A stretch of 64,000 nt of DNA, from assembly GCA_021234155.1 (NCBI GenBank), contig JAJEKV010000132.1, forward strand, positions 868,001 through 932,000, read 5' to 3'. The position numbers were made by a program, and so were the translations under genes. Within the stretch, counting starts at the first letter, position 1. Every line of letters begins with the position of its first letter. Below, piece after piece: positions 12,395 to 25,397 of the stretch. Source of the DNA: Isoetes taiwanensis. Its lineage: Eukaryota > Streptophyta > Lycopodiopsida > Isoetales > Isoetaceae. The notes under the pieces are model-generated. The model searched no databases. It worked only from the letters and a program-made list of their open reading frames with translations, and had not been told where the DNA came from.

Positions 12395-13929
12395 TGTGAC
12401 GCTCCCTGAACATATACAAAGCACTCGTACGTATATATACGGGGACTTTCCCCTCCCATGGCAACCAACTCGCCATGAGTGGTGGCCCTCCGCCTAACTC
12501 GACCATCTATGGAAAGATGCCCCGGGAAGGACACAGAGGTGTCATTCGGCCCACGCCTTCAATGGGGCTCCTATGTCGCGGAAGCGTGCATACAAGGTTA
12601 GCATACAGCATAATCATATCATAATATAACCACCACGAAGGGTGGCACATCTATCCAACTGATAATAGCAGAAGATGCATTTGATACTAGAGAAAAACAC
12701 CCAAAACCCATGGTTCTACCTCCCCCGCTCGCATCTGAGGATCGACCGACGGCTAGATCTCAAGAGATCAATGCATCAATCTTGGCATGTCGCTATCGGC
12801 ATAGAACATCGCTTGTGCACACTTTGTAGATGAGTTGAATCAAGTTATGGCATCATTGTAGCCTTCCTGAGACGCAATCCCAAGGCATCACCCTTCGACT
12901 ACTTCCCGTTACATCTCCCCGGTCCGATGAGGCAGGTCGTGGAAGTGTCCCTTTCCCGTAGTCGCAGTTGATTCCATGGGTGAGTTAGAGAATAGGTGCC
13001 GATCAGCGACCCCTCAAGATCCGCATTCCGACCTACTCCCTAAATCTATACAAAGTACGTGGTGATCACCAACTGCACCTGGGAGTGTCGAATCCATACC
13101 CGCCTAGTTCATCGGCCTGGGCCATTAGGCCTAGCTCATCAAGGAGTCCCCGTGAGCCTTTATGCTCAGCGAGACCCCACCCCACACGCCATCACCACTG
13201 GCCTTGTCCGGTGCTTCAATCAGGCCATAGATTCCATAGCTCGGTGGGATCTTGTGCACAGGCCGCAATAATTGGGAATTAAGGGAACTGCTAGGAGCAT
13301 ACTAAGAGCATAAGGCAGAGGTCTCTACCCTCCATTTAATCCCTGCTTTACGGAAGGCTAACAGAGATACTACCATAGATTCATCCATCCATACATAACA
13401 AAGCATAATCCATAATTGAATATAATCCTAAGTATCAAAGAAGGGTTAATCCTAGACAAAGACAACCGTAGAAGGTCGATCAAGCGCCTTTTAGCCCTAG
13501 AGATATCAAGCTAGTCTATCCACTAACCCCACTGGCTGATCCATTATCATGAGGCATCTCCATCTTCAAGGAACTTGGGCGCTCAACAGCTCCTCCTCCT
13601 GGTTCGATTTTTGGGGGCCAAATGGGATAGGGGTCCAATTTGATGCCCCAAGTTAGCATTCTCCTACTGGCCAATCGAATTTGGCCAGGTGGCACTTTCC
13701 TAATTAATCAATTATCCTAACTTAATTAACTTAATTGAGTTAATTAGATAATGCTTCCTTAATTATAGGTAATTAACCTTTAATGACCCCTTTATTAATT
13801 TAACATAGCTAAATTAATCCCTTTTAGGTCAACCCCCTAGGTTAGAATACCCCATGGTGGCGATTTTATCGCGGTGGTGACGGTCAAGACATTTATAATG
13901 CATACCATATAAATACATGGAACGTCACA
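12395..13929 (-). repeat. 3' LTR of the gypsy element
   Basis: This 1535-bp LTR has inverted ends TGTGACG...CGTCACA. It aligns along its length with the two pieces of the 5' LTR (24369-25397 and 31796-32244) with many short indels. Short frames inside it are chance. A GC-rich half (12400-13300) is followed by an AT-rich half with repeated ttaatta words. Confidence 0.85.
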
Positions 13930-13944
13930 TTCTCCCCTCCTTAG
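13930..13944 (-). other. Polypurine tract of the gypsy element
   Basis: On the minus strand this reads CTAAGGAGGGGAGAA, directly followed by the LTR start TGTGACGTTCC. A purine run abutting the 3' LTR is the plus-strand primer of reverse transcription. It fixes the orientation of the element. Confidence 0.8.
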
Positions 13945-16900
13945 AAATAATGCTGTCCTCAGCATTGGGGTTAGTTAAACAAGTGATGCACAATTGAAGA
14001 AACTGAAATATCAACCTTTTTAATTTGGAAATTTCCTAAGATGCATGAAAAGTTTTGGTTTTTTTTTTAATCCAATTTACTAAGATTATTAGGGCATTTC
14101 ATGGCCGAAAATCTTTCCGTTGTTCTAAAAAATAACTATTGGGAATATGGTGTTGAGGGGGTTTTTGGCCTTCCGATCCATGCATGTTGGACGATTTGGT
14201 CCACCTAATCCAAGTTGAGGTGTTGAAGGAGGGCGAAGTTTGTGTGACCTAGTGAAAGCATGTTGACTTGCAAGTACATAATTGTATTTTTACCTAGACT
14301 AAAGATTGACTAAAAGAAATTGTGTTATGTTCAAGAGTAGTAGTACCCTTTGTGATGTCAAGAAGATGTTAAGAACCTAAATATATCATCATCTTTTTGG
14401 TTTCCAAAACATGTAGACCCTAACATGCTCTTACCCGACCGTTCTGATTTTCCAAAAATTATAAGATTTTTCCCCTATGATTTTGGCTTCTTGGGTTTCC
14501 CTATCTAGGTTCTTGCAGATGGCTTGGATGACGAATTATTTAGAAACATGTTTTTAAGTAGAGTTGGGATCAGTTTTACAGTTCTGGAACAGGATAAGAT
14601 GCTGGTAATCGATCTTAAACCCTATATATGCTCAAATGTGAGCTGTTTGTTTTCATTTCTGTATTCCCTATTGGTTTTAATCTTGCAATTTACTTCTGTT
14701 CTTGCTCTTTGAGCTCTATATTTCACTGTTGCAAGCATCAAATCAATGGTTTCTTCCCTTCTTTGCATGCTGTTTCCCAGAAATTTACAATTTTGAAGCT
14801 TCTGTGTTAGGTTATTTTGCCCTTGCTGAAGAAGCTCATGGTGTGGAGCATGCATGACAGATCGGAATTGTTTCAGGTAAGAGCCTGCTCTGGACACCTT
14901 GAAGACATTTATTTCTAGGTGTTTTTTATTGTCTTCTCTGTTTGATTACTCTATTCTCTTTTACATGCTGGTTAGAAGAGGATACTACTACAAAAATGCC
15001 TTCTTTCATATCGAAGCTCTTTTTTTCTCTCTCAAAGTTCCTTCGAAGTTTATCTCCTCCTCCGCCTTCTTATTTGTTTTAGACCTTACTTTGCACCAAT
15101 CAATCTTCAAACAAGATGTATGGTAGCAAAATGATGTTATCAAGATTTTTATAATTGCATATATGGTTTTAAGGTTCCTTTGACTAAGGCATTGTGCTTT
15201 TGTCACGATAAACCAAATGGTGAATGAGAATGACATTTTGGAACATGCAACTAGGTATATCTTCGCTTCGCTTATCGAAGTTTTTCGATTGTTCTTATTT
15301 AAACATTGTGTTTTGTTTACAAAGGGCAACTATAGAACCGAAAAATGGTTAAATTCATGTTTTAGCTAAATAGAGGAGAAATTGAGTGGCACGCTTGCGT
15401 GTATTCATATTTGTATGTGCTTCAGGATTTTGTGGTCCACATTCACATCGAAAGCAACATTATGGCATGTTTTTTTGACACCAATTGAGTGGCATGTTTT
15501 GCGTGTGTGCTTCATATTTTGTGCTCCACATTCACATCGAAAGCAACATTATGGCATGTTTTTGACGTTAACTGATCGATCAGCAAGATTTGTCCTTACA
15601 TTCTCATGATTTTCAATCCAGCCTATCCAGATCACCAAATAGGATGTTTCGATCAAAGAGCTCCTTTTCATGTTGTCGGCCAGATCTACCATGTGTTCGG
15701 GCCAGAAGAATAAGAGTCATGTCCACTATGAAGTAGCTAATGAGGTCTCATGTAGCAAAGTATGTTTATCTCACATTTATCTTCCATGTGGCTTTCATGG
15801 AGATGCATCTACAACAATAGAAAAAAGTAAAATCTTAATTTAGCACTCTTTTATTTATCATCTCATTAGATGGGCTTCAAAGACCATTCATAATACTTCC
15901 GTGTTTGCAATTTTATGTGAGTATTGTTGTTACAATGGTATATTTATTCTATTTAGATAGCCCATTGTCCATTGTTGTCTACATTCCAATGTAGGAAAGA
16001 TTCAGGTTTATACCTAATGTGATTGTTATTTACAAGTACAAATGTTGTCATTGAAGCTATTTGTACACGCGAGGCAAAGAACACCAAACATGTATGTTAA
16101 ATTTTCTTTATTAGATCCCGACGCGGTAAATTCTTTTTTCATGCTATTCAAGTTGTAATGGTAGGACATGCCGAACTGGTTTTTTTCTCGATGTTCATCT
16201 TTGAGAAAAGTTTGATGTAATTATTGTCGCCGGTTGTTGCAAAGCGGAGTGATGTAGGAACTCATGGTTGCCTCGTTGTGTAGGAGCCACCTAAATGGAA
16301 TTATTATTATGGTTTTCTCGCTTAAAGTTCCAAATCATGGATGCTTCTAGATCTTAGTTTGGAAAGCAATGCATCCACTATGGTGTGCGAGGCATTTGGT
16401 AAAACCACAAAACGATAATGCATATTTCGACGTAGGGGATAAAATCTATAACCGCGATATTTGTACATAAGCTTGCGATTTAAGTGTTGTTTTGGCCCTT
16501 GGTGCGTGAAGTTATCTATGTATAGGTGGCATGAATTAACCTTATCATCATCCACCACCCCCGATCGCGATGCTAGCAATGGAACTTCTGATTCTAGAAG
16601 GTTGTGAAGTCGCCTTTTCTATAAGGGATACCCTTTATCCACATAGTAAGCTCTTGAAGAATCTGCCTTTGCATTTTGACTTGACAGATTTTGTATGATG
16701 CCAATCGATTTATTTTCACTTGGCGTGTGTTTGTGTGATGTTAGTTCAAGGCCAAAAAATCTAGCCACCTGACAACAAAGGTAAGCATTTATGTCTATAA
16801 CTTTGTTATATGACTTTGTCCAAATTCAAACCGCTATGTCTAATGGGGCCATCAACAACATAAAGGTAAGCATTCATTTAACAACTTTCAATAGCATCCG

Positions 16901-18300
16901 ACTTAAAACTCCAGCCGCTAAAAGTGCTAATAAGTTGTGTGAAATTTGCCAAAGGCCTCAAACTTTAATGAGGAAAGAATGACAAAGATGTATATATTCC
17001 TCGCTAGGATCTACATTTATGTTAGTCGAATATAAATGCAATGCAAAGTTGTTTAATGAGCAATTGGCAAATGCTCGCCTTTGGGAACTTAATGGGATGC
17101 AAATTGCATGCCTTTGTTGTTTCTTACTTTGAGTAATTTTATCCGTTACCATAGTTTGTAATATGCATACTAGCACTTTGTGCCTTTTCCATTAACAACT
17201 TTCAACAAGATCCACTTAAAACTCCAAGCTTGATAAAAGTGCTAATAAGTTGTGTGAAATTTTGCCAAAGGCCTCAAACTTTAATGAGGAAAGAACGACA
17301 GCATGTATATATTCCTGTTTGTAGATGACATTTATGTTAGTGGTGAATATAAATGCAATACAGGTTGTTTAATGAGCAATTGGCAAATGCTCAGCTTGGG
17401 AACTTAATGGGCATGCAACTGCATGCCTTTGTTGTTTCTTACTTTTGAGTACTTTATCTCCTACCATAGTTTGTATTTTTCAAAACATCAATAGTTTGTT
17501 ACCATAGTTTATTGTTTCTACATTGCAAAATACTACAAAGGCATTCATTGCAAATACAACCCTATACTCTAATAATCAACAAGCTTCCACATATATGAAA
17601 GTCTCACATGATCACTAATGCCTGGCATTGTCATCTCATATATCCACATATGATGTCGCATGTCTAGACAAGGAAATATAAAAAGGAGGTATTTCACTAG
17701 CAATATACTACCAAGACACCGAAATTTAATTGGTTTGATAAATTCATCATATCATATTGATGTCTAGAAATAACATATTATATTGTCTAGACTTCCTAAG
17801 ACAAATTGATGTAAATATGTCACATTTCATTGCCTACAATAAAATCGTTCCTTATAAATGCAAAACGCACCCATTACTAGTAAGAAATTATACATAAAAG
17901 GGAAGGTAATTCCTTATTCCAAGGTAATAAAACATTAGAGTTCAAAGCATATAAGAGTTTAAGCACCAAGGTGCATTTTACATAATTATCATAAAAGGTT
18001 TAAGGACCAAGTCCAATATCAAACATCGCAGTGGACAAAAGGTAACACGTAGACACAAGAAAACCGGAGAAGTTGGGCCATCAAGAACCCTTCTATACAT
18101 GGGCAGGTCACGCATCGCCATCGGCCCGCATTACGTGAATACATCAAGATCCATACATATTATCATTAAGTTGTGGTTGAAGGACCACCCCTATAAGAAA
18201 AGAAAAGCTATCTACAAGGGAACCTATCATGCCTATGGTTCATGATTCATTATGCATAAGGAATGGCCAAGTTCCCATTATAGCCTAGATGAACGCAACC
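13945..18300. other. Gypsy interior 3' part with unidentified insertions
   Basis: About 4.3 kb separates the PPT from the chromodomain, far more than usual, so other DNA is inserted here. I see a plus-strand exon-like piece at 14520-14609 (acceptor ttcttgcag, donor CTG|GTAATC), which I cannot name. There is also an 85-codon minus-strand frame at 16322-16579 with no known domain, and the tandem repeat listed at 16879-17483. Confidence 0.35.
16879..17483. repeat. Tandem direct repeat of about 310 bp
   Basis: Copy 1 (about 16879-17165) and copy 2 (about 17193-17483) share long identical stretches such as gtgctaataagttgtgtgaa and ttaatgagcaattggcaaat. They differ mostly by one- to four-base changes, several located at CTG or CAG in one copy. 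No coding function is seen. Confidence 0.85.
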
Positions 18301-18433
18301 TATCAACTACATGCTTTCAGTAACGGTCATGCCAACATTGACAATACACCACGCCCTAGAGAACACTAAGGTGATCTCATCATCGGTAACTATTGTTAAC
18401 CACATGCATCTACCCTCTACCGCATGATTCTGG

Positions 18434-20650
18434 CTAATGAAGCCTTTCAAGCTTACCGCCGGTGCGGGTTGATAGCATCGTTGATGGTGCGCCCTCGGTG
18501 ATTCCTCGCATGAAGTCCGGATAGTGCTTCTCAAGGTCTATCTTCATCATCCACGAAAGCATCCCCGAACCGGGTAAGTGCTTCCACTCAACCAAGTCCT
18601 TCGGTCTACTTATAAGTTCGATCAAGAAGAGCTTCGTGCACTATATCTAAATGCTCTTCTCACATTTCAAGGATCGGTGGGTGTATCCAAGATCTCGCCT
18701 CGATCCGGGTATGTTGCTTCGTGAAGACTCCACGCGGAAAGACCTTGTGGATCTTCGCCGGGTGGCAATTCCAGTTTATATGCCTCGTTTCTCCAACACG
18801 CTCAATGATCTTGAACGCCAGCCCATATGGGTGCCAATTTTGCGCTACTAATCTTAAGCTTGGCTTGTTTAATCTTAATCTTGATTAAACTAACCGCCAC
18901 CCTCGAAGACTCGTGGGGTCCCGCTTATCCCAACACTTTTCCGACGACCGCGCAGCCAATAAGTAGCCAATCTAACCTCTTCAACCAAAGCTTGCATTTC
19001 CAAGAGGAGTTGTTGAGAAACCTCCACCTTAGAACGGATTATGCCATGTGGTCGAGTAAGGCATTGATAACCATAATTTATCATAAAGGGAGACATTCTA
19101 GAAGACTCTTTTGTTTCATGAGGAAAACTCACCAAGTAAATATAGTCACCCCATTGTGATTGCTTACTCCACACATAACTTCGTAGCATATCCTCTATAA
19201 CGCTGATTGGTACGCCTGGCCCCGACCATCCGCCCCGAGGATGATATGTCAGATTCATAGCAAGCTTGGTTTGATGGTGGCAAAGAAATCTTTCCAATGC
19301 ACTTACTTAATTTGGGATTCCCGCCGGATACTGATAACTCGTGGCATTCCATGCACTCAAGATCTCCTTTGTAAACAAAGAAAGCTGCATCGGTGTATCA
19401 GGTACCACATGGCAAGAATGAGCCATTTTCGACAATTTGTCGACCACTACCATCAAAGCATCATATCCACGAGAGTACGCGGAAGGCTCACAATGAAATC
19501 CATGGTTATCACTTCCCATTTGGCATTGGGCACATCCAGAGGTTGCAATTCTCCTCGAATCTTAATTGCTCAAATTTTGGTTTATTGACACACCCGACAC
19601 CGCTTAATATACCGGCAATGTCCTTTTTCATACACGCCAAAAAATAACCGAGCGGATCTTAAAGTAGGTCTTCATGAAACCTTCATGTCCAGCTATAGGG
19701 CTGTTGTGTGTATCATGGAGAATAAGTTATGTACTCCTCAAGTCTCGTGTACACACAACTAATCTTTTGTAATATAACAAATTGCCCCTCTTTCTTATAC
19801 CTAACGGAAAGCCTCACGCTTTATCTCGTAAGGCCTCCTTAGCCAAACTATCCCCACACCCACGGAACTCGAACTGCGGGCCAAGGTCCGTTCATTCTGC
19901 TTTCCAAACTCACTAGTGAGTATGGAAATTGCATTACAATGGGTTCGGGTTACCAAGGGATGGCGTGACAACGATCCCGAACCACATTGTGTTTCCCGTG
20001 CTTATACATAATTTCAAAATCATACCTCAAGAAATTCCATCCATTTTCCGACGGAGATTGAGATTTATGGGTAGAAAGATAATCGAGACTCGGGTGATCC
20101 GATATTTAAAGCGCCGGGACAACCGCTAATAATTCATGATCATGGGTAGGTATCGTTGTTCGGTCTCATTCATCTTCTTCAAATCATAGGCAATAACCCT
20201 CCTTCTTGCATTAGGGACTCCACCTGGGTATAATTTTACTAGCATCCGTGCTACTAACTTTTCCTTTTCGGGTCCCAAGAACGGAGGACGGTGCTGATGT
20301 CAAAGCATCCTTAAGCTTTCGAAAACTTCCTTGACCTTTTTGCTTTCCGTTGTTCCATCCAATCCTTGACTTTCTCATGCTTTGTAAGGCTTTGGGTGAG
20401 AGGGGCTGCAATCTTGGCAAAATCTTTGATAAACTTCCGTAATATCCCGCCAATCCCAAGAAACTCGACCTCTCAAACATTACCGAATGGGCTAATCCTT
20501 AACTTCTATCTTTGTTGATCTCAGAGCAATTCTCTACTGGAAATCACATGCCCCAAATAATCTACCTTTGGTGTGGCAAACTTGCACTTAGAGAACTTTG
20601 CATAGAGCCGATGACGCCTTAGCAGCCTCTGATATTCGGTTTTCTGGCCT
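18434..20650 (-). pseudogene. Ty3/gypsy pol relic (RT/RNase H, integrase, chromodomain)
   Basis: Read leftwards, fragments in changing frames give the following. RT C-terminus: SKCKFATPKVDYLGHVIS near 20540-20620, then FLGLAGYY and TKALQ-like RNase H linker at 20480-20211. Integrase core: GYDALMVVVDKLSKMAH near 19460, then LAMNLTYHP and EDMLRSYVWSKQSQW with MSPFMINYGYQ at 18890-19297. Chromodomain-like end: DLVEWKHLP and DLEKHYPDF at 18434-18625. The domain order RT-RNaseH-IN-chromodomain is that of chromoviruses in the Tekay/Galadriel group. Numerous frameshifts and stops rule out function. The RT N-terminus is lost where unrelated sequence begins near 20660. Confidence 0.85.
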
Positions 20651-20659
20651 TCCACTCAT

Positions 20660-23600
20660 CATCGCTTGTAAGATGGCAAGAATGAATATACACAATTAAT
20701 CCATTTCTTATACTTCAAACTCTAAAAGAAAAAGACAAGTATCGTAGAGAGAAGACAATTGAATTGTACTCAACGGTACATTAATAAACATAAGAAAATA
20801 GCACATACATATATTATATGATGGCTTATTGGAAAATGCCAATCAACGATTATATTTACACGTAATCACAAAATTTGTAATTGTAAAAAGATATCTAAGA
20901 ACTAGGGTTCCTCATTTTCATCCATAGGTCGAGGAGGTGGCCTAGAAGCATCAAGGTGGTGCCCGACCAGCGAGAGGGCTGCTCGAGCTGTCGCCTCGTA
21001 GTAGTAGGCAAGTGGCCAAGGGTGCCACAAGGAGTCGCGATACTAGCGCAGCCCGCCACGTCCCCCAATGCCACGATAGCCAAATCTCGTCGGACCAAGG
21101 TGATAGTGATGGCATGATAGTCAATCTTCTTTATGGCCCGCCAAGGTGGATAACGCGACGGAGCCCACCAAGATGCTTTAAGAAGACCCCAAGTTCTTGG
21201 AGAAGAACAAGACCCTCACCTTGCCGGAAGGCTAAAAGGAAGAATCGGGTCAAATGGTTGCCCATTGCCCCACTACAAGGATCCCTCGGAGGTCTCGCTA
21301 TCTTTCCAAGTTGATGTGGATCTTCTCCTCGCTCGCCTTCCTCTTTGTCATCCCAAGACTCATCTTGGTGTCCCAAAGATCTTCTTCCTCTTGATCCACC
21401 CTCCCATGGTGATCTCAGAATGGCTGAATGGCATGAGGAGAGTGCATGTGAGCCGCGAACCGCTCCTTGGGAGGTTGGGGCGATCGGGGCCAATAGGAAC
21501 TCAAGAGACAAAAGGGTCTCAATGGGCTCTAGCTCTTTCCGGCCTAAATACTAACAAGTTCTCCCATTTGTGGATGCAACAGTGTAAAGTCGAGGAAGTC
21601 ATCCCGGCAAGATTCGCAAGGTCATAGAGGACCTCTATCTTCGGCCGCCCCGCGATATCAGCAATGACTAATAAGCCCACATAATGTCCTCGAGGATAAG
21701 ATACTCTTTGGTTGTTCAAGAGTATGGTAGGGAGGAGGTTTAGCCCTTCGAAAGCTTGAGGGCTTTATCTCGACCTGCCGGCGGGTTCGGTGCATAGCTC
21801 CTTCCACCATGCAAAATCTCGCTCGCCGACGACTTCATCGCCCCTCCCGTCGGGGTACCGTGTAGAAGATCGCTCGGGCTATAAGCCATCCTCTATGTAT
21901 CGGGTCCATGATGATGGCGGCCGCAAATCGAGCCTCAAAGCGTAGTTCCCGATCTATAGTGATGATAGGAAGGTCGGTCCTCCTCCCAATGCCCTTTGAT
22001 GACGCTCCGGCAATGGTCATCACCTCCCAACATCTCGAAGTCTTCATTGAAGACACAAGCGTGCACGATCTCCTCACAAGAAAACCAAGAAAAGCAAGCA
22101 GAAGTCGGGTGCTGCTGCATGTTGTGGATGAGATCCACTTTGCTAGAGCAGATGAGGACAAAGAACATCAAAGGGAACTCATGGTCCCAAAGGCTCACCA
22201 TCTAGGTACCATCATAGGGTTGGGCGCAGCCATGACTAACAAAGAGCAAGGGAGGAGGAGGAAGGGCCAAGGCGTAAATAAAATGAAACCCTAATAGGCC
22301 AAAAGTGACTATACTTTTTGGCACGCCTTCCTAGGTCATTAAAAAATATTATTTACTTAATAATTTACATTTAAATGTACACCAAATGGCAAAAAGGACA
22401 CGATTTTGAGTTTATAGCCTCAAAAAAATATTTTACATAGGTATAGATCACAATTTTTTTTACAATAGAACAAAGAAAGTTCCAGCCACAATAAATTCTG
22501 ATCCTTCTTATGAAGCCGGATATCCTTGGGCATTATGGTAACCCTTTGGCATGAATGGCTTAATGTGCTGGCATCACTAAAATCTTCACGAGGTAGGCCT
22601 CTACAGCCTTCCCGGAGGCGCGAGTATAGCAAAAGCCCGAACCTCGTCGGTCTTGAAGTCTTGGGTACTTCCTGACAAGCCACCTAAAAGGTAGTCGGCG
22701 ATTCAATGGCCAAGAGCCACCGAAGCGCCATCGCGGCCCTGGCCGAACCTATGGGGCTTCCTTTTTGTTTGATAGTTGACTTAAGCAATGGCAAAGGACT
22801 TCCCCACGAGGGATGTTTCTCACTTTGCACTATCTGCTCAATGACAAATATACCGACGCTTTTCTTTGCCAATTGCAAGATCCTTTTCTCGCGCGGGTCT
22901 TGTAACCGACACCTCCCCTGTGGGCTTCGTGAAGCTTTTCCTCTTCCCTGCTACTCCCATCTTCCCTCTCGCTTTTTTTGACAAAGATGTTGGTCTCCTT
23001 CCCGAACTCATTGTGTTGATCTCCCCGCTGAACAACAGCTTTGATCCGCCGCCAGAGGTTCGGGCAACCTCCTATGCTCTACTGACCCTCTCTCTCAAAG
23101 ATCCCGGCCTCTTTGTCCCTCATGCGACTTGTATTCGCCTTTGCAATCTCCTCAGATGGTACCGTGCAAGGTGAGTTGGCGATGTCGGGCCTTGCACAAG
23201 GTCCATGCGGTCCCGGGTGAAGCTTAGGTGGAACATTTTCAAGATAAAGCTATATAGTTCTTCATTCCAAAAGAAAGGGAGAAGATTGTAATGGTCCCCA
23301 GACATATGCTAATACGGCCTTTTACCAAGGTAATAAAATTGGCTAGCCCGCTTTCGGGTAGGCCACTAGCTATTTGGTCGAGGTCCTCTATCCTAGCAAG
23401 GTGCAAAATCCGCTGGGCCTCCGTCCTGATAAGCTCTACTGATCCTCCTCTGGGCGGGCTAATGGATAGAACTTAACAATGGCCTAAGCTTGATCGTTGC
23501 TCCACAAGAGTGTAAGGTTGATCTCGCAGATTCGCCTTCATGAGGAAGCCGCTCATTGAAATGGAAGATTGGGTAGGGGATTCTAATGCTCCTCAAAGGA

Positions 23601-24356
23601 AATGGGTCACGAAAGCGTGTCTAAAAAACAATGTCGCATCATGGGGCTATCGCCGAGAGATGGTCTACTAGGACGCTTATACAACCGGAAGACATTCGCC
23701 TTCTTTAGGTCCACTGCGGAGCTTGAAGCGCATCATGGCACTAGCGCATACAAGCGGGCAAGGAAATGGGGCCTAGCGAGGTAGGTGGTTAGGGTCGTAA
23801 AGGAGACGCTAGGCTTTTAAGGTAGCAACATGGTAGCATGCAAGGTCAGCTATGGCGGCAAAGTAGCTCTACTCCCTACGGCTATGGCATGGCAAGAAGA
23901 AGCCTCTAAAAAGCACACTTTTCAAAAAGTAACACAAATTTGAATCTACTTTTAACTTTTTTTGAAAAAGTTTTCAAAATAATTTAAAAAAAAAAACGGA
24001 CACGATTTTTATACGGACCGTATGGGGCCCCTAACTTTCGAGAAAAACACTCCATCCGATAGCAGCTTTCCCTTTTGCTTTTTCGCCCTCTAACGCTCCC
24101 CCTAGGTATTTGAAAGGTGCCCCATCCATTGGAACCATTTTCGCCATCCGAAGCTACGCATTAAAAACGCTATGGCCCTTCCAAACTTGGGTCCTCCCGC
24201 CTCTAAACTTCTTAAAACTTATAATTTATTACATCAACCTAGCACAAAACCAAACATCGAAGAGTTAAACAAATTCAACTAGCTTAAACTCCCACCTAAC
24301 TACCGACTAACGAAGTTAAGGGTTTGTCGCTATATGATTTCGGCAACCAAAATCAC
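20660..24356. other. Gag-side interior of the gypsy element, unassigned
   Basis: By position this should hold gag, protease and the start of RT. I cannot recognise a CCHC knuckle, a protease DSG/DTG motif or a gag core. GC content is visibly higher at 20900-23900 than in the flanks, and several overlapping 60-130 codon frames exist on both strands. One basic minus-strand stretch (22838-23035) has KKARGKMGVAGKRKSF. It may be decayed gag or captured host DNA. Confidence 0.35.
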
Positions 24357-24368
24357 GGCTCGATACCA
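24357..24368 (-). other. Primer-binding site of the gypsy element
   Basis: On the minus strand this reads TGGTATCGAGCC, immediately next to the 5' LTR. The canonical site is TGGTATCAGAGCC, so one base is missing within CAG. The position between the 5' LTR and the interior confirms the orientation. Confidence 0.75.
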
Positions 24369-25397
24369 TCAGGACGCCCCTCAACATATACGGAGACTGT
24401 GACGATACATACGGGACTTTCCCCTCCCATGGCAAAACCAACTCGCCATGAGTGGCCTGGCCTAACTCCTCGACCATCTATGGAAAGATGCCCGGGTGAA
24501 GGACACGAGGTGTCATTCGCCCACTCAATGGGGCTCCTATGTCTGGAAGCTGCATACAAGATTAGCATACAAAGATAATCATATCATAAATAACCACCAT
24601 TTAAGGGTGGCACATCTATCCAACCGATAATAGCGTAGAAGATGCATTTGATACCAGAGAAAACACCCCAAAACCCATGGTTCTACCCCCGCTCGCATTC
24701 CAAAGGAGGATCGACTAATCCGGGCCAGATCTCAAGAGATCGGGGACCGAATCTTGGCATGGCGCTATCGGCATAGAACATCGGCTAGGGTTGTCCGGCC
24801 CATCCTCTCCTCCTGTGCACACTTTGCGTGATGAGCTGAATCGCTATGGCATCATTGTAGCCTTCCCAGAGACGCATCCCAAGGCATCACCTTCGACTAC
24901 TCCCTGTTACATCTCCCTGTCCGATGAGGCAGTCGCGGGAAGTGTCCCTTTCCAGTCGCAGTGATTCCATGGGTGAGCTAGAGAATACGGCCGCATCAGC
25001 CACCCCCGCATCCGCAATTCACCTACTCCCCTAAATCTACACAAAGCACTGTGGTGATCACACAACTGTATTCGGGAGTGTCGCATCCATACCCGGCCTA
25101 GTTCACTGGCCGGCTATTAGGCCTAGCTCATCAAGGAGTCCCCATAGCCTTTATGCAGGCGACCCCACCCCACACATCATCACCACGCTCCTTTGTCTGG
25201 TGCTTCAATCAAGCCATAGATTCCATACAAAATTCTGCGGGGATCTTGTGCACGCCGCAATAATTGGGAATTAAGGAATCCGCTAGGAGCATACTAAGAG
25301 AAGGCATGGGAGGTCTCTACCCTCCCCTTTAATCCCCGCTTTAGGAAGGCTAATAGAGATACTACTATAGATTCATCCATCCATACATAACAAAGCA
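24369..25397 (-). repeat. 5' LTR of the gypsy element, first piece
   Basis: This aligns with 12395-13400 of the 3' LTR, from its start to the phrase catccatacataacaaagca. Homology stops abruptly at 25397 and resumes at 31796, showing a later insertion into the LTR. Differences from the 3' LTR are mostly short indels. Confidence 0.85.

Noticed and set aside
14524-14712. Plus-strand 62-codon frame with exon-like borders
   Set aside because: Splice signals look plausible but the peptide matches nothing I know and it lies inside a decayed retrotransposon, so it was not called a gene.
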